This document shows, one piece after another, positions 61,595-64,000 of a stretch of DNA of 64,000 nucleotides (positions within the stretch are counted from its first letter, which is position 1; each line of letters begins with the position of its first letter). Position numbers and translations under genes: made by a program. This DNA comes from Gillisia limnaea DSM 15749 (GTDB lineage: Bacteria > Bacteroidota > Bacteroidia > Flavobacteriales > Flavobacteriaceae): assembly GCF_000243235.1 (NCBI RefSeq), contig NZ_JH594605.1:314660-378659 (forward strand), written 5' to 3'. The notes under the pieces are model-generated. The model saw nothing but the letters and a program-made list of their open reading frames with translations. It did not search any database and was not told the origin of the DNA.

Positions 61595-64000
61595 CTATTT
61601 TTTTCCAATTCTTATGATGTCTGCAAATATCCCCGAAGCGGTAACATCTGCCCCGGCTCCGGCTCCTTTTACAATAAGCGGTTGAACACTATACCTATCA
61701 GTGAAAAACAGGACAATATTATCGCTGCCGTTCAAATTATAGAATGGATGCTCTGGCCCCACCTGCTGCAATCCAACTTTTGCTTTCCCATTTTCAAGTT
61801 GGGCCACATATTTTAACTGGGCCTTATTTTGCGCTGCACTTTGATACAATTCCCTGAACTGGTATTCATCTTTCTCAAGGAAATCAAAAAATTCCTCGTT
61901 GGTTTTTGTATTGAGACTTTCTTCAGAAAGGAAATTATCCTTCTCAATTTCATCCAGTTCCATCTCTAATCCGCTCACTCTGGAAAGGATCAAAATTTTT
62001 CGGGCCACATCGATTCCACTTAGATCAATTTTTGGGTCCGGCTCGGTATAGCCTTCCTTCATGGCCTCTTCCACTATTTTATAGAAAGGTTCTTCTCCCT
62101 TATAATTATTGAATACAAAGTTAAGACTTCCCGAAAGCACAGCCTGTATTTTTTGGATTCTGTCCCCGGAATCCACAAGGTTTTTCAAGGTGTCAATTAT
62201 AGGCAAGCCTGCTCCCACGTTGGTTTCGTATAAAAATGTAGCACCGTATTCCCTGGAAAGATCAATCAATTTCTCATAGTTTGAAAAATCATCAGCACAG
62301 GCAATTTTGTTACAGGTAACTACAGAAATAGAATTTGCCAGATAATTTTTATACGTAGATGCAATTACTGGACTTGCCGTATTATCTACAAAAATGCTAT
62401 TTCGAAAATTCAACTCCTTTACCTTTTCAAAAAATGCATCCTGACTTGTTTCCTCCCCTTGCTCTAAAAGGTTCTTCCAGTTTTCCAGGTCTATCCCGTT
62501 TTCATCAAAGATCATTTTCCGGGAATTTGAAAGTCCAAGGATTCTTACTTTTAAACGGAGTTTCTCCAGCAGGTAAATTTCCTGCCGTTTCAATTGTTCA
62601 ATTAATTTTCCACCTACATTCCCCACCCCGGTGATAAAAAGGTTGAGTTCTTTTGATGGAACCTCAAAAAAGGTTTCATGAAGTGTATTCAGTGCTTTTG
62701 TAACATCCTTCTTAGCGATCACGGCAGAAATATTTCTTTCTGAAGATCCCTGTGCAATTGCCCTTATGTTGATGTTGTTGTTCCCCAACGCACTAAAAAG
62801 TTTTCCGCTTAAGCCGTGATGACTCTTCATCCGGTCTCCTACCAGGGCTATAATTGCCACATCATCTTCAATTTGGATAGGGTTTATCCTTTTGTTCCGG
62901 ATCTCCGCTTCAAAGGCTTCATCCAATGCCAATTTTGCAGCCGGAGCCTCGTCATCTTTCACGGCGATGCAAATACTGTGTTCAGAAGAGGCTTGTGTTA
63001 TTAAAACCACATTGATATTTTCCTGGTGCATAACTTCAAAAAATCTTTTTGAGAACCCCGGGATGCCAATCATTCCGCTACCCTCAATATTTACAAGACT
63101 TATATTGTCAATATGAGTAATTCCGGTAACCCATCTAAAATTATGTTTTCCAGATTTTGAGATCAGAGTTCCTTCCTCCTCAGGGCTGAAGGTGTTTTTT
63201 ACTAGAATTTCTATTTGCTTTTCCAGCAGTGGCTGCAGCGTTGGTGGATAAATTACTTTAGCTCCAAAATGAGATAATTCCATAGCTTCCTCATAAGACA
63301 CATTTTTAAGAGGATATGCCTGCGGAACGATCCGTGGGTTTGCAGTGTACATTCCGTTAACATCGGTATAAATGTATAGACGGGGAACATTAAGAGCTGC
63401 AGCGAGAATAGCAGCAGTAAAATCGGATCCTCCGCGTCCTAAAGTACTGGGTACTCCCTCATCATTTTTGGCAATAAATCCCGGAACCACATATAATTTC
63501 GATCGGTTGTCAGCAAAGAAACTTTCTATATTTTTATTGGTTTTGGGATAGTTAACCTGGATCTTATCATTGGTGTTCTTACAAACGATCAATTCCCTTG
63601 AATCTACCGATAAAGCGGCTATTCCCAGGCTTTTAAAATACTCGGCGATAATTAGGGAAGAAAGGATCTCTCCAAATCCCGCGACCATATTTCTGGTCCT
63701 GTTGGAAAGCTCATTTAAGAGATAAACCCCTTCATATAAAGTTTCAAGACGATTAAATTCCGTTTTAATCCTACTCAAAATTCCGCTTTGTGCATTCACG
63801 GGAATCAATTCTTTAATAGCTTCCAAATGTCTTGTTTCATTTTTCTGAAGAATTTCCTTGTAGCTAAGATCTTCCCTGGAAGCCATAAGGGCCATTAAGA
63901 TAAGGTCATCTGTTACACCGCCAAAAGCAGAAAATACCGTGATGGTAGTATCGTCTTTTAAGTGTTTTTGAATACAGGCTGCTACTAATTTTATTCTTTC
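61595..64000 (-). CDS. thrA: Bifunctional aspartate kinase/homoserine dehydrogenase, N-terminus missing
   Basis: Partial: the frame runs off the right edge without a start. The visible first residues are ERIKLVAACIQKH, leading to TVFSAFGGVTDDLIL, so only the very N-terminus (KFGGSS region) is lost. 801 residues remain: aspartokinase with LGRGGSDFTAAILAAAL, two ACT regulatory domains (around GSGMIGIPGF and VALVGDRM), and homoserine dehydrogenase (GVGNVGGKLIEQL, NKIACADD, NVGAGLPIID, DLSGIDVARKILIL). First and third steps of threonine/methionine synthesis. Confidence 0.95.
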   Translation of the reverse strand, partial: ERIKLVAACIQKHLKDDTTITVFSAFGGVTDDLILMALMASREDLSYKEILQKNETRHLEAIKELIPVNAQSGILSRIKTEFNRLETLYEGVYLLNELSNRTRNMVAGFGEILSSLIIAEYFKSLGIAALSVDSRELIVCKNTNDKIQVNYPKTNKNIESFFADNRSKLYVVPGFIAKNDEGVPSTLGRGGSDFTAAILAAALNVPRLYIYTDVNGMYTANPRIVPQAYPLKNVSYEEAMELSHFGAKVIYPPTLQPLLEKQIEILVKNTFSPEEEGTLISKSGKHNFRWVTGITHIDNISLVNIEGSGMIGIPGFSKRFFEVMHQENINVVLITQASSEHSICIAVKDDEAPAAKLALDEAFEAEIRNKRINPIQIEDDVAIIALVGDRMKSHHGLSGKLFSALGNNNINIRAIAQGSSERNISAVIAKKDVTKALNTLHETFFEVPSKELNLFITGVGNVGGKLIEQLKRQEIYLLEKLRLKVRILGLSNSRKMIFDENGIDLENWKNLLEQGEETSQDAFFEKVKELNFRNSIFVDNTASPVIASTYKNYLANSISVVTCNKIACADDFSNYEKLIDLSREYGATFLYETNVGAGLPIIDTLKNLVDSGDRIQKIQAVLSGSLNFVFNNYKGEEPFYKIVEEAMKEGYTEPDPKIDLSGIDVARKILILSRVSGLEMELDEIEKDNFLSEESLNTKTNEEFFDFLEKDEYQFRELYQSAAQNKAQLKYVAQLENGKAKVGLQQVGPEHPFYNLNGSDNIVLFFTDRYSVQPLIVKGAGAGADVTASGIFADIIRIGKK

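Overview
The window is chromosomal DNA from a marine-type member of the Flavobacteriaceae (Bacteroidota). I infer this from low GC, promoters of the Bacteroidota type (TAnnTTTG -7 boxes, some with a TTG -33), a type IX secretion sorting tail with SprB repeats, a DUF6952 protein, LytS/LytTR signalling and gene orders that look like Gramella/Salegentibacter relatives. The genus is a guess. I saw no rRNA, tRNA, CRISPR array, prophage or transposase.

Layout. 1-4450: dsbD (cut by the left edge), tilS, pabB and an FMN reductase on the minus strand. 4.6-11.3 kb: DEAD-box helicase, aldose epimerase, a tiny basic protein, an ExbB-like protein, a serine hydrolase and a LytS/LytTR pair whose second gene is flanked by GC-rich repeats. 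11.4-12.8 kb: lpdA. 13.0-23.3 kb: a seven-gene minus-strand cluster (gabT, nitrilase-fold amidase, VOC protein, Orn/Lys/Arg decarboxylase, ATP-grasp ligase with a histone-H1-like tail, C45 amide hydrolase, semialdehyde dehydrogenase). It reads like an amine or arginine-derived catabolic route using a protect/deprotect step, and a terminator-like structured leader precedes it. An Lrp regulator lies upstream. 24.2-29.6 kb: a Cys/Met-metabolism PLP lyase, an NhaC antiporter, and a peroxide-defence run (peroxiredoxin, thioredoxin, DUF6952, tpx, dgkA).

30.3-40.1 kb is the most interesting part: a stress island with a PepSY-like protein, Hsp20, a WG-repeat protein, four tandem double universal stress proteins, an ATP-cone/nuclease-fold fusion, an MBL-fold RNase-like enzyme and three paralogous helical proteins of unknown function. 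Six promoters here share one architecture: a dyad TGAY-N4-RTCA of Crp/Fnr type, then exactly 23 bases, then a TAnnTTYN -7 element. This places the dyad near -41.5 and suggests one coherent, probably oxygen- or redox-responsive regulon whose activator is not encoded in the window. Near-identical hairpin terminators in opposite orientation bracket the island.

40.4-64 kb: a decayed lipoprotein gene, a VWA-type lipoprotein, the proline operon proC-proB-proA, a 1329-residue secreted nuclease with three repeated N-terminal domains, an M61 peptidase, a Kef-type antiporter, a small lipoprotein with a DUF2231 membrane protein, a SulP transporter fused to a carbonic-anhydrase domain that has lost zinc ligands, an S10 carboxypeptidase, and the threonine operon thrA (cut by the right edge)-thrB-thrC.
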